A stretch of DNA of 64,000 nt, taken from positions 100,214,771 to 100,278,770 of the forward strand of contig JAVHZZ010000009.1 in NCBI GenBank assembly GCA_036250195.1, written 5' to 3'. Positions 24,323 through 36,388 of this stretch are shown here, one piece after another. The notes below the pieces were generated by a model. The model saw nothing but the letters and a program-made list of their open reading frames with translations. It was not told the DNA's origin and made no database searches. How positions within the stretch are numbered: the stretch's first letter is position 1; each line of letters opens with the position of its first letter. This DNA comes from Mixophyes australis (taxonomy: Eukaryota; Chordata; Amphibia; Anura; Limnodynastidae). The position numbers and the translations under genes are program-made.

Positions 24323-25529
24323 ATAAAGGATATATTTTTTAATATTTGCTTTATCATACTCAGTAATTAAACAAAAGTGTACCCTGGAAACACAACTCTT
24401 TCTTCTACTTTATCTCCTCTGAATTACATACCTGTGTGGGTGCACCTCCCCTCATATATTTTCATAAGATTAATTATATAGACATAGAGGGGTTGATAAT
24501 TGATGCGGTGAAGATTGACTCCTTGGTTTCAAGTTTGTGTTGGGGAACACACTATCGGTGTGATTATGTTGGGGTATGCGGTGTCGGGGTTCTCTGCATT
24601 GTAATAAGGTACCCAACCCTCTACAAGTGCAAGCATGCTTTGGCAGCCAAGGACATGCTGGTATTTGTAGTTCTACAATTGCCAGCATACCCAAATAGTT
24701 TAAATATTACAGGGCTTAAACAGTCTGGGACTGGTTGACATATCCGTGCTGCGGATTTAGTGTAACCAGCCCAGCCTGTCATAGCATAGTGCTGGTAGTG
24801 GTATTTTTGGGGGACACAATGCTGTTCATCCCTTGAAATTGCCACTAGCAGCCTAGGCTATGAGTGCTAGTGCTTGTAGCACTTTTGGGAGCGCAGGACA
24901 CGCTATTTTAACAAAACAATGTAATTATTACATGAAACACATTAACACATCTTCAATAAATTGGTGTGGAAGACCTGTGTTTCTCTACCACATGGTCCGC
25001 TTAGAGCGTATCATATCTTTTAAGCGTGTGATACATTTTAAGCGTATCCTCCTATAACATGCATATTTTACATAGTCACATTTATCTTGTTGTTTTTTTG
25101 TAATGCATTTTACATATGGATTTTGTATTTAAAATGCGTCCCACTCTACGTCAGATCCCAATATTCTACCCTGCCCTTATTAGCACAAATTTGAATACAG
25201 TATTCCTATGATTATCAGATATAATCACAATTTCAGATTTAAAACTAAACTTAAATGTTCATAGCTAACAAGAAACTCAGGCAGCTGACTATCCAGAAAG
25301 TTTATGGTCTCTTGAATTTTGTTCATTCGCTCGCCTTATTTGAACCTTAATTTTTATTTTACTGGTTAATAAATACACATAATACAATTAATCTGATACA
25401 AAATAAATAGACTCAGTTGGAGTCCATGTTAATAAAATGTATATCACTGGATTCTACTGTAGTTAAATGTACATGCTGATATCTGCACGAACACTAAATA
25501 GCTTTATTTTGTGCACGAAACCCACTGTG
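24323..25529. other. Unassigned
   Basis: The stretch 24600-24720 contains CATGCTTTGGCAGCC and ATGCTGGTATTTGTAGTT, phrases common in dispersed vertebrate repeats, but no family is assigned. No gene was seen. Confidence 0.4.
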
Positions 25530-26396
25530 TGTCAGGATCCTGAGATCTTCCCTCAGGTGCAGCTGTCAGTGCAGTGTTGTATCTTGAGCATTCCTTCAGC
25601 TTATTGGGTGCCAGAGGCATCTCTTAAACAACCATCTAATGATCACATGGTTGCACTGCAGCAAAACAGCAGGGGGCTCATCTCAACAGAAGATTTCTGG
25701 TTTGCTCCTTGACCTTTATAATGCAGATAGTCCTGTGTAGCCACACTGTGGCTTACTAAACCTGGATTATTGTCTGTTTGTTGCCTGGACTTTGAACTCT
25801 GCCTGGATACTGACCACTGCCTGTACATTGATCTCTGCCTGGATACTGACCACTGCCTGTACAGTGATCTCTGCCTGGATACTGACCACTACTTATACTG
25901 ACCATTTGCACTAAACCTGGATTATTGTCTGTTTGTTGCCTGGACTTTGAACTCTGCCTGGATACTGACCACTGCCTGTACATTGATCTCTGCCTGGATA
26001 CTGACCACTGCCTGTACAGTGATCTCTGCCTGGATACTGACCACTACTTATACTGACCATTTGCACCATGCCTGTATATTGTTTCCTGGTTGGACTCTGA
26101 CTTTGATCACATCACTTTTTTTTATCTTGTCTTGGTACTGTTCTCCATTTACTGACTCTGTCAATTTGCTACATTTGTAATAATAAAAAACATGGATGAG
26201 TTTTGTTCTGTATATCTGTATTTGAGCTTTTTTGTTTTTTTTGCATCAAAGTCAGAGCTGGTATGAGCCCCTACTACCACGTGTTATGTGCAACAGAGTA
26301 CCGGTGAGCATATTCTCTATGGTAAAGGGGACTACTATAGGCGAGGCCACATATAGGTAGCTATAGGGGACTCATTCCATTTTGTGGTGGCTGACA
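25530..26396. mobile_element. Possible solo LTR
   Basis: Begins TGTCAG and ends CTGACA, a 6-bp inverted pair with TG..CA termini. Inside are tandem CTGCCTGGATACTGACC phrases and an AATAATAAAA polyadenylation-like stretch at about 26178. From memory, amphibian Ty3/gypsy-type LTRs often hold CTGCCTGGAC-TGAC phrases. The 5-bp flanks do not match each other, so the boundaries are uncertain, and no internal gag or pol is adjacent. Confidence 0.35.
25757..26070. repeat. Nested minisatellite (155-bp and 36-bp units)
   Basis: A 155-bp unit starting CCTGGATTATTGTCTG (25761, again at 25916) occurs nearly twice. Each unit contains tandem 36-bp repeats starting CTCTGCCTGGATACTGACCA. The two 155-bp copies are almost identical. 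Confidence 0.9.
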
Positions 26397-26504
26397 TCAC
26401 ACCATGCCCTTTCTATATTTTATTTTACTTTAAACTGCATATTGTTAATTCTTCTCTTCATTGCACAAACTATTCTACCTTATTAACCTTATACTCACAT
26501 CAAT

Positions 26505-26860
26505 AAATAAAGACACTGACACAAATTAATTCTTTGGCAAAAGGTCACAGTTTATTAGCTGAATAAATTGTGGTGGCGGTGAAAGCATTTGCAAGTCAGC
26601 AACCAACTAATACTCAAACCAAGACTGTGTATGGCCGTCGGGCACTTGCCACTGGATCTAGGCTATACTCTGTTACGATTTGAGTGGTGCTAAATATGGA
26701 GTCAGAGTGACTACTCCTCTTTTGGAATCACAATGATGTGCCCACACAAAACAGGTCAAGGGATCCCCCACACAAAGGGACCAAGAGCCATGTTGCTTCG
26801 AATGGGGCAGTGACCTGCGGTCAATCAGGAAAAGCACCGTATGTATTAGTGGTAGAATGC
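26505..26860. repeat. Unclassified repeat, related to 37975-38560
   Basis: Starts with TGGCAAAAGGTCACAGTTTATT and GTGGTGGCGGTGAAAG-like phrases that recur in diverged form at 37998-38050 (TGGCAAAATTAAAGG, GTTTATT, GGTGGTGGAG). It is GC-richer than its flanks. No coding signal was recognised. Confidence 0.35.
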
Positions 26861-29800
26861 AAAAGCCTTCCTACCTACAGTGCCTCATCTGTAGAGGGGA
26901 AAAATAAATGATTAGTAACTCCACCATGGATCTGCATATAAACAAGGAAAAGGCGACAATAGTAATACAGTGAACCATACAACATGAGGCCTGTGGTAGC
27001 ATCTGGGATGGTGGGAGAGAATTTGTGCAGCAAAAGAGGCCCAGCAGCCACAGTGGGGGGATGAGGGGATATATGGGGCAGACACAAACCCCCCCCTGTT
27101 TTTTTTTTGTCTGGAGTGTGCAGTGAAACTTAATAGGTAAGTGCATGACTTGGCACAAACAAATGCTTATGGCCTCACTTGTCATACAGTGAATGTCTTT
27201 TTCTCCAATAGTGCTGAAGAGTGGGGTGCTTTTTAACTTAAAAGGGTGCATCATTGTTTAGTGCACACCTGGGTGAAGCCCCTTTCTTTAAATCTTGTGT
27301 TGAAAACAGGTTGAAAAATTTGAACACATCCTGCGAGTCCAGAAGATCTGACCAAGTGGGATATTGGCACAAAGAGAGAATGGGTAGTAAAAGTAGTATT
27401 AACTAGTTTCCTTAAGGATACATAAGGATAGTACCCAAAGATCTCAGAGTAACAACTGTATGAGACCAAATGAAGGTTAGCTTATTATTAAGATAATTAT
27501 GGTCTTGTGAGCCAATGAATCCTTGGCATGTAGGTGGGAGCCTACTGCAAGAAGAAAATATTTTCTACTATGATATCACTCCACTGCATTTTAAAGCATC
27601 AATGTGCCACTGGTCCAGCATTATCCAGGTAGGGGGCCCCATCAAAATTTCTGCTCGAGGCCCCATTTAGTCTAAAACTCCCCCTGATATTTGATCGGTT
27701 GCTATGGTTTTCAAGCAGATTAAAAATTTTCTGCAATACAGATTACACACACCACTCACAAAAACATGAGTCTTCTTTTTTCTTCCCTGCTCTTGTCGGG
27801 GTAACGAGGCTTGGTTCCCCTATTATCGATCTCTGATAATCTGATTTCCTATTAGCTGGATTCTGTAGACAGGAGAGGAGGAAGTGAAAAACAAACAAGT
27901 TGTTGCAGTTTCAAAATCAGCTCTGAGGGTTTTTCAGACTGGCCCTTTATTTATACCTAAGGTCCAGCATTAACTGGTTAACAACAAGTACATATAAGGA
28001 AATCTTTCTTTGCAACAGTAAGTACATATAATGAAATCTCTTTAGCTCAGCAAATATATCTTTGCAACCATAAATACATATAAGGCAATATCCTTTATGA
28101 AGTACTACGTGGTTTTCTCCAGGCCGTTTTTAGCTGTCTGGCATCCTGCTATTATCTGTTGCATAGGAAACACTTGTTTTTCTTCAAGGTGTAGTCCTGT
28201 ATCTGTAGTATAGTTTTTAAGGTATTTTACACATATATTTGTACATTTTAATAACCATTAATTGTTTTATGCTCTCACACTCTCTACTGTCTACATATGT
28301 ACTATTGTTTTTAAGTGCTTGCCAGTAACACAAAGGCCATGGCTGAAAAGCTTAGCAGTCCAACATGATGATGGGGCTGTATAACAGAGATTGGAAATCT
28401 CTGCTGTGGAATATCGGAGATTCCGGACTGTGTACAGTTGACACAACTGTATATTGGTTAATATAAGCTGTATACTAGAGTTGGCATGACCTAACTGTAG
28501 CTTTGTGTCCTCTTTTTCATGTTCAGGAACATTGTAACTATATGGAAACCCAACTGTATAATTAAGCCATGCTGTCACTTGACTTTCTCCTGGAAACCAG
28601 CATAGATTGATGCCACTGATCATAAAGTGAATGTACTCATAATTGTCAGTGGAAGATATGACAAGGAGATAAATCAAGTGCAACTGGATTAAACAAGGTG
28701 CACTGATTATCAATGTGCATACGGCTTCCATAATTTTAAAATAAGAAGAAAAAGGATGCATATGTAACTTGAAATTATAACACCTATCCAACAACTCTTT
28801 TTAGGTCCCAAACAGGTATACAGTTATAAAAAAAACACTTGTTCTATTCATTTGGTTGCATCAGGAGACTGAATTAAAAATGAGGATTGTCCTGGGAAAA
28901 CTAAGACTTGAGAGCCCTAGATACACTGTATGGTCACTCTTTATTACTGATTTATCACTTCACCTTCACTTGCATAAAAGTGAATGTGTATGCTAATACA
29001 TGTAAGTAATAAAGTAAATTTGTGACATTCTGAATAAGGGTGCAAAACAAATTATGTGGAGCAGCTGTTTACTTCGATAAATGCAAAACTTCAGGCCTAA
29101 CCTGGTACTTTTTCAAACGAAACTCATAGCAAACATGAACACACGATAATGAGGCTTTTTAAGTGTTAGCCATATGCTCTTAATTGGTCTAATACACATT
29201 AAGAAATCTACACTGATTTACATTTTCTAGGGCTCAATCGAAACAATGTTAAATGTCACATGTTAGATATCACATTATACATTGATATTGTATCCATAAT
29301 TAAAGACCCACCAATAAGGAAGAGATTTCCAGACAAATATATTGTAAAATTATTATGATCTCATTATACAATAAGTATGATAAGACAAAAAAGTAAAATA
29401 AGAGGAAATACATATACAAAGGTCTGATATCTTTTATCTTGATTTCATGCTTTACAGCACAAAAGCCTGCAATTTCAATAAGGGTGTGTTGAATTTATAT
29501 AACCACTGTTGGTGTACATACATTGTAATATCAAATGGTGTACATTTTTCCGTACTTATCATTAGTCTCCTTACCTATTTAGGTGTAGAAATACACAGGA
29601 AACTCATTGTGAATTTTCCCATTCGCTACAAGTGGATATTTACTGCATATGAAAATAACCCAATGTTCGCATTGCCAAAATACTTACAAAAGCTCTTTAG
29701 TCGTTCATACAGCAATACAGCAAATAATATGATAGAGAACAAAAACCTCATATCAGTGGTGTTAATGAAATGACACAAAATGTCATGAAAACTCCTTCCA

Positions 29801-30372
29801 AGGGAAAGAGAAATCATTAGCAATACGAAAAAAATATTTTCTCGCAGAGCTCTTTTTTTTTTTTTTTTAAATAAAAAAGGTTGATGAAGAGCCACCTAAT
29901 TCTGTAACTCATCTACAGAACATTATGGAAAGATACCTGAATTCTCCAATTGTACTTACACGTCTAATTACGATCCACTAGAATACTGGAAGAAGAACCT
30001 GGAAAGTGGCCAACACAGTTTACTGGCCTTGTTCTAATGTATTATATTAACGTCTTCAATGCTGCCTGTGATATTGGAAAAAAAATGCTCTGTTAATTAG
30101 CCTCCTAAAATGTGTAAATGCTCATATTCAACAATGGTTAATTTCTAAATTCACCCCCTTTATGAAATATTAACAAGAACAATAAGTGTATTTCTAAGAT
30201 ATGTTATCTTGAACAATTAGGAGTTCATTTATGTGGTGCACATTGTGGCAATGCACTTTGCATATGCCTTAGTGTGGGTTGCTGCACATACTTTTCCACC
30301 AAAGTGTGTTTTTGCAGGGAAAGAAAGCAGCGTTTGTACTGGCCAGTGGGAAGATTTGGGTAAACTGAGGAT
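26861..30372. other. Unassigned
   Basis: Minus-strand frames at 26871-27254 and 28291-28794 (167 codons) have no recognisable domain and no supporting context. A fragment at about 27626-27700 (GGGGGCCCCATC) looks like part of a dispersed repeat. T-run at about 29849-29868. Confidence 0.4.
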
Positions 30373-30373
30373 G

Positions 30374-30442
<69 letters not shown>

Positions 30443-30472
30443 TGATAGATTGATAGATTGATAGATAGATAT
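30373..30472. repeat. (GATA)n microsatellite
   Basis: About 18 GATA units, the last few with GATT variants. Confidence 0.95.
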
Positions 30473-31931
30473 TAGATTTGTTTTGCCATGCAGTCCTCCT
30501 CTCTCACAAACACCTTTCTGACATAAGAAAGGGGAAACACACGTGTAATGAGCTATAAATTCCTCCTATGTAATTTTAAGCTAGAGGGGCAGAGCATTTT
30601 TATTATAGCTAGAAGTCGAACACAAAACTGTTGGTGGTAAATGGGTATTACTAATGCATAGCATGTCATATCATATACATGATTGATGGCTGAAAAAAAG
30701 CTAGAGCTTTATACTTTAATGCAAAAAAAGACAATACCAGTTTATAGCAAGAATATATAAAAAGGGAAATTAATCATACTGCAAGAAGTTATGGTGTTAT
30801 GATGAAGGCATGGACATGAGATCATAGTACCTAGATACTAAGCAAAAACGGAATATAATACATAAATAGCAATAATATGACAGTACAAGGAATATTTTAA
30901 TATTGATTAATAGTTATGTCATTACTTTAATATTCAGAAACTGAGCTGTTTCAATTCATGATTCACATGGAACAGCAGGGATTTGTATAGATAATGTAAG
31001 GGAGATTGGTGTCCTATGTAACAAAAATATGGCCTGCAACTGGCCTGCAACTTAATAACTTAATATGATCACATACTTGGTGACTTCTAACATCTTTTAA
31101 CTTAATTCCTTCTAATAAATATATTTCTAATATGTAATAAATTCACTAAACATCACCTAAACTGACTATATTTATTTACAGGTTTAAAGTTGCACTGAAC
31201 CCAGTCAGACTGTTGCATTTATTGTGTAACTTGAGCTTGACAGATAAAAGCAAAGCTATAATTGGCTGTTATGGTTAAGTCAAACTTAAAGAGATAAATG
31301 CTATGTTAGTAAAAAAAACTTTATGGGGAACCATTAGGGACCTATCTAATATTTACCAACTTTTTGCAATTTACTAATAAAGTCATGTTGGGACAGCGCA
31401 TCCGATAGGAGGCTGTCCTAACTATTACTTTTTTCTAACGAATACTCCTTTACTGTTAGGTAAACCCAAGATTACGCATGTGCTGTTGCCATTTCTGGAA
31501 AACAGTGCAGGGCACAGCAGCAATGTTGACAGAGAGGGACCTGACATGTAGTGCTCTCCCCATAGGATTCAATGCTAATTGCAATTTTTCTACAGAGAAT
31601 AGCCATCACAGTTATCCTTTAATTTATAAAGGGCTGAAAGCCTTAACCTGTTTAACGTTGGTCACTGCAGTCCCCATAGACTTTTATGGGGACTGCGATG
31701 TGACGCAATTAATAAGCAGTGAAAAGCTTTGCTATAAACCTATGGACTCCATCGCTGCTCCTCACCCATCGCTATGCGCACGAGCAACCTTAGAAATGCA
31801 TGCACAGTTGCCACTAGGGTCAATCCTCCATTTGCCAGGTGCCTTAGGCTGCCATGAAGAAGGTTTTAGTTAGATTAAATTATTGGGATGGGGGATTACT
31901 AACATTAAACTCTATAATTTGGGTGGGGGGA
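30473..31931. other. Unassigned, with a perfect hairpin
   Basis: GCAGTCCCCATA and TATGGGGACTGC (31667-31696) form a perfect 12-bp stem inside a locally GC-rich segment (31330-31860), probably a MITE of unknown family. The 131-codon frame at 31478-31873 spans this segment and has no motif, so I regard it as non-genic. Confidence 0.4.
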
Positions 31932-31995
31932 CTTATCAACTCCACATGGATAGGGCCCTAGTAGGAATGTAAATCATGACCCCAATACTAAGCAA
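31932..31995 (-). mobile_element. V-SINE head fragment
   Basis: AACTCCACATGGATAGGGCC and AATCATGACCCCAATACT match the tRNA-like head and adjoining central block of the SINEs in this window, read from the minus strand. Confidence 0.55.
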
Positions 31996-32265
31996 TTGGA
32001 CACGTCAGTGGTAAAAAGTTGAAAGTCATTTTCAAAGGGATCACTCATTACTAGACTTTCCATGTATCATGTAAATATCCTTCTTCCAAACAGGATCTCA
32101 CCATTACAGGAACCAGATAAAAAGCTACTGAGCTTAGGACAGAAGCAGCAACAAGGAATGAAAACCTCAAGAACAAGTAAGAGAGAGCAGGACAGTCACT
32201 GACACTGCTAGGAAGAAAATAAAATCATTCATATGAGGTGACCAGGGCATTGATTATTTTTCTTG

Positions 32266-32282
32266 CCCCCCCCCCCCCCCCC
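32266..32282. repeat. C homopolymer
   Basis: Run of 17 C. Confidence 0.95.
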
Positions 32283-32539
32283 TGCCTTCTATTGACTGGG
32301 GCCACACCTCACTGACACTGCCAAAATGAATGGAAAATCTATCAGGCGGGGTAACCAAAACAGTAGTTCTTCTTCTCTTCCCACCTTCTACTGGCTGGCC
32401 ACACATCTGAAGCAGCTTGCTATGCCACTTTAGTAGAGCATGTACTAGTTTGTGTTCCCATACCTTTCCCTTGGCGGGCCCTTCATGCCCCGGTCTGACA
32501 TTGTTTAAGGTGAACTAGAAATCTGAAAGGAGGGGTTGA

Positions 32540-32720
32540 AGCAAGAGTGGATGAGGTGGAGGATGAAAGAGGGTGAGGTATACTTCATAGGTGAATGAAC
32601 AGGTGAGTTTCTCAAGGAACGTTTTAAGTTTTGCAAGCTAGGGGATAGTCTGATAGAGTGAGGGAGATCGTTTCAGTGGTGGTGGGCAGCATGGGAGAAA
32701 TCTTGGCAAGGCAACGTTCA
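32540..32720 (-). pseudogene. L2-type LINE ORF2 C-terminus fragment
   Basis: The minus-strand translation contains NDLPHSIRLSPSLQNLKRSL, close to LWNSLPRSIRLSHSLQ in the better-preserved fragment at 58566-58793. This is the C-terminal signature (LWNSLP..IR) that follows the reverse transcriptase in CR1/L2-type LINEs. Stops interrupt the frame and no 3' tail is attached. A dead 5'- and 3'-truncated piece. Confidence 0.65.
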
Positions 32721-33029
32721 TTGGTTGACTGGAAGTGGGTCTCCTGATGTTGCTTTCTGTCTTCAATTTTTGCCACTGTGCAGTTTAACCAAGTACCAGT
32801 TCCAGATAGTTGATCACTTTTCTTCTTCATTGCTTGGCACCAACTTGTCACGACAGGGGACAAGGCAGAGAAGAGCGACCTGCAAACCTACAGCAGCAAT
32901 GCCCAAAGCCCCTTTAGGGGTCCTTGTTGAAATCTGGGATTAGGTAGACCCTGTGCCTCTGTTCCTGCTAGTGTCAATCCCGGCTGACAATAGAGAATGC
33001 ACTAAATTCCATGCTGACCCTGACAACAA

Positions 33030-33079
33030 ATTCATACAAACACAGGAAGAACATACAAACTCCGCCAAGATAGGGCCAT
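33030..33079 (-). mobile_element. V-SINE central fragment
   Basis: CACAGGAAGAACATACAAAC and ATAGGGCCAT match the central block and the start of the head of the SINE family. Confidence 0.5.
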
Positions 33080-33894
33080 TTATTATTTATTATTTACAAA
33101 TAATACATATACTAGCATCATTATACCACTACATTACCATTATTACTTCTAATATTCCTATAGGAGAGGATACATTTACCCTTTATATTTGCAGGTCTTT
33201 ATGAAAAAATCTGGCAGTAATAACACTAATCATTAGGTAGCATTACTCTGTAAAGAATATGTGGACAACACTGATTGAATTGCTAAAATAATAGCCAGGT
33301 AGTTATATTTAGTGTGTATTGTAAGTTATTGGAAGATACTGAATAATACTGTATAGTTTGTAATTAAACTTGTCTCAATAAACCTTTTATTAGGTTTTTC
33401 ACATCATCCATTGCATCAGTGAGGCGTTACAAAAGGTAAATAATCAAAAGGCCTCACATTGAATTTTTCACTATCTCATCTGAGGCATCGAATGCCGTTC
33501 ATTCTTATAACCTTGGGAAAAGAACTCAGTGGCTATTCTTTGCAAAACAAAGTCTCACTCAGAGAATTGTGTCAGTACATTTTCTAATGAAATTCCCATA
33601 CTCAATAGATTGGTTTCACTCTTTTATCAGAATTGTCAATGCTTGTAATTTGATCAAAGCCCCTATATCAAGGAAATTTATGGGTGGAAAATCTAGTTAT
33701 TTGTAGTATGAAGAAAACAAAAATAGTTAGAAATATAGAAATGCACATGTACTTTTATAATACATTTAATGTATAGTGTATATAAAATGTTTTCTCTAGA
33801 AATATGTAAAATAAAAAAGTGTTGTATTATCTATATTTCCTGCCTCTACTAAACAGTTCTTATAAACTGTGTTAAATTATGCTGTATAAGTAGA

Positions 33895-33964
<70 letters not shown>

Positions 33965-34557
33965 CTCATCTTTTAATGATGTGGTAGGAGTTTGCTGTTT
34001 TTTTATTGAATTAACAGATATGGTTCTGTCCGTGATGAGGAACTGTTTCTAACATTTAAAAAGTAAAGTTTCTGACTTAATATTGTCAAAGGTTACATAA
34101 AATATACAGTACGTGATAACAGTATGAAAGAATGAATCATTTATTTATTAATCTTTTTCCTAGAAGGTGACAAAGAAAGAAATATGCTTCACTCTTGCTT
34201 TAGTCATGCTGTTAATTAATCATTTTAAATATGGTTGCACCCTGTACATTTAAGTGCTCTTTAACTCGATTAAATACCAGGACCTTTAGTAAGCCAATAG
34301 AGTGCAATGGATATGGTCCAGCATCAAGCAACCACTATAAAAAGTGGCTTAATAACATTCCTAGTGGCCAACTCAAAAGGAACTGCTTAAACTGTCCTCA
34401 TATGTACAACAGGAAACAGTTTTAGTTAAAAAAAAATCCATGAAAGATATTATGCAGATTATGATATTAATAGCACTGAAAGAACTTTAGATAAACTGCT
34501 CTGATAGGAAAGAACTACTATCCTGAAGAAAGAATGAGGAGATAACCAAAATAATAA
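33080..34557. other. Unassigned, with a (TA)n tract
   Basis: An interrupted (TA)n run lies at 33897-33961. No coding signal; the 64-codon frame at 34231-34425 is unremarkable. Confidence 0.5.
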
Positions 34558-35020
34558 TAATTTGAGCTTCACACAATATAGTAGTTCTGCTACATCTGTT
34601 TGGAGGATTTTAGATAAACATTGGCATGTCCTTTTGGAAGATGAGAAATTGAAAGAAACCCTCCCTATGAGATTGAGGATTATCTACAAAAGAACTTGCA
34701 GCTTAAAACAAAAATTAGTAAGCAGTTACATTCAATATATGATGAAAGAAAATAAAAGTACTAGTTAGAAGAGGAAAGAAGAGGAAAAAGTTGGTTCTTG
34801 TATTGTCATAATTGCTATGGTTATAGAACCATTGAAAAGAAGGACAGAGTGAACTGATCTCCATAAGAAGAATTTTGTTTTCTATTTCTTTTAGAGAATC
34901 AGTTGCAAGATAAAATAGTCAAATATTTTCTTAAGTGCCCATGGGGTTTACAATACATAGGATGAACCAAGAGAAAGAGAATAAATGAGCCCATGACACC
35001 ATTGAAAGTGGTCTTTAGGA
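34558..35020 (+). pseudogene. Penelope-like RT end and GIY-YIG region
   Basis: The 68-codon frame (34562-34768) contains ILDKHWHVLLEDEKLKETLP and later RTCSLKQKLVSSYI. This matches the end of the Penelope-like reverse transcriptase (HWxIL..D..L followed by RR..LK..LV.S). About 145 bp further on, another frame reads VKYFLKCPWGLQYIG, the CPCG-type start of the GIY-YIG endonuclease of this class, with Trp in place of the second Cys and a stop right after YIG. In intact elements the two domains form one protein that nicks the target and primes reverse transcription. Stops and a frameshift show this copy is dead. No 3' ribozyme-like end is seen. Confidence 0.75.
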
Positions 35021-35344
35021 TTTATTAACCTGTGGGTTTGTGCCTCAAAGCTCAAATCGCATTTGATGCCTGGCGGTTTAAAACCCCCTAAATCGCATAC
35101 AGTTTAGGTGATTTAGTACAAAGTCAATATGCCAAGATAGCAGTCCTGTTTGCTTTCTCTGAGCATGTGTTGAAAAGACAAGTTGAGACAGTTTTGCGGC
35201 TAATTTCCCAGATCTCCATGTGTAAAGAGAAGAAGTTGGAAAAGAGGATAAAAACATCTTTAAAGGAACCATCAATATAGCAGTTGCATTAGATGAGCAC
35301 ATATAAGTCTGTGGTCAAGTGAGTGCAGACACAGAGGGTGATTG

Positions 35345-35672
35345 GGCAGCAGTGAAGCTTAGTGGTTAGCACATCTGCCTCATGCCACTGGGGTCATGAA
35401 TTTGATTCCTAACCATGGCGCTGTTTGGAGTTTGTATGTTCTCCCTGTGCTTGCTCCGGTTTCCTCCCACACTCCAACAACATGCTAGTAGGTTAAAAGG
35501 CAACTATTAAATTGACCTTAGTGTGTGTGTTTGTGTGTGTGTGTGTGTGTGTGTATGCATAATAGGGAATTAGACTGTAAGCTCTGTTGGGCAGGGAATG
35601 ATGTGAGTGAGTTTCCTGTACAGCGCTGCAGAATTAGTGGCGCTATAAAAATATCAGATGATGATGATGAGT
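35345..35672 (+). mobile_element. V-SINE-like copy with A and B boxes
   Basis: Plus-strand copy starting GGCAGCAGTGAAGCTTAGTGG. It has an A-box-like GCTTAGTGGTTAG (35357-35369) and a B-box-like GGTCATGAATTTGATTCC (35392-35409), the internal RNA polymerase III promoter layout of tRNA-derived SINEs. The central block (GGAGTTTGTATGTTCTCCC, GGTTTCCTCCCACACTCC) follows, then a (GT)n insertion at 35521-35553. The tail has ATTAGACTGTAAGCTC, CTGTACAGCGCTGCAGAAT and a terminal (GAT)n. Confidence 0.85.
35521..35553. repeat. (GT)n inside a SINE
   Basis: Dinucleotide run between the central block and the tail of the SINE copy. Confidence 0.9.
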
Positions 35673-36080
35673 ATAAACTTCCATATGTGTTGTGTAATCT
35701 GCACCAAGGGAAATTGGATTGAAGGATAGACTGCTTATCAATGTTGATTGATTTCCCAAAAGTCTGACAATATCTTGGAAGTGGTCTCCTCTTTTAAAAA
35801 CACTTTTCCACTGTTCCCCTTTTACTGGAATGTGATCTTCAGTGGAGGCCTGTGACACAGTTTTACAACCACACTTTACCTCTGCCCAGTTTAATATTCA
35901 ATGCTAAAATATAACCTATATTTCCTGGGGAGTGTCAAACAGACCCAATTTTATTATTAATAAATCCAATACAAATTTAACAATCTACAGCTACCAAACA
36001 GACATAGGTTAAGAGGATTCGTTCAGCTCATTTTCTCTTATTCCCTGCATGACAGACAACTTTATTTGACCTATGGGATG

Positions 36081-36380
36081 CAGGGGCGGATCTAGAAAAT
36101 TGTTGTACCCGGGGCAATTTAGGAGGGACGATTTAGGGCCCACCCCCTTTCTGACATCTAAGGCTGCCGGCGGCTGCACACTATGTGCAGGTCCGCTCGG
36201 CAGGGACAGTGTGCTGCCCGGCTGCTCTGATTGTGTTTAAAACACAGTCAGAGCAGCCGGGCAGCACACTGTCTCTGCCTGTCACTGCCGAGCGGACCTG
36301 CACATACTGTGCAGCCGTCCGCAGCAAGTGCCTGTTAGGGGAGGCGATTGCCCTGATCGCTCCCCCTGGATCCGCCACTG
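36081..36380. mobile_element. 300-bp hAT MITE with perfect 8-bp TSD
   Basis: The ends are CAGGGGCGGATCTAG and CTGGATCCGCCACTG, inverse complements with 2 mismatches in 15. ATGGGATG flanks both sides (36073-36080 and 36381-36388). An 8-bp duplication with CAG..CTG ends is diagnostic of hAT. The centre (about 36170-36320) is a long hairpin including CCGGCTGCTCTGA and its inverse, which produces mirrored frames on both strands. No transposase is encoded. Confidence 0.9.
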
Positions 36381-36388
36381 ATGGGATG

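Noticed and set aside
28291..28794. 167-codon minus-strand ORF as a gene
   Set aside because: Composition is ordinary for AT-rich DNA, there is no domain or signal beyond chance hydrophobic stretches, and there is no supporting context.
31478..31873. 131-codon ORF as a host gene
   Set aside because: It spans a GC-rich segment with a perfect hairpin, has no domain, and has no splice or promoter context that I can support.
35345..35410. Functional tRNA gene
   Set aside because: A and B boxes are visible, but no cloverleaf acceptor stem closes, and the SINE body follows directly.
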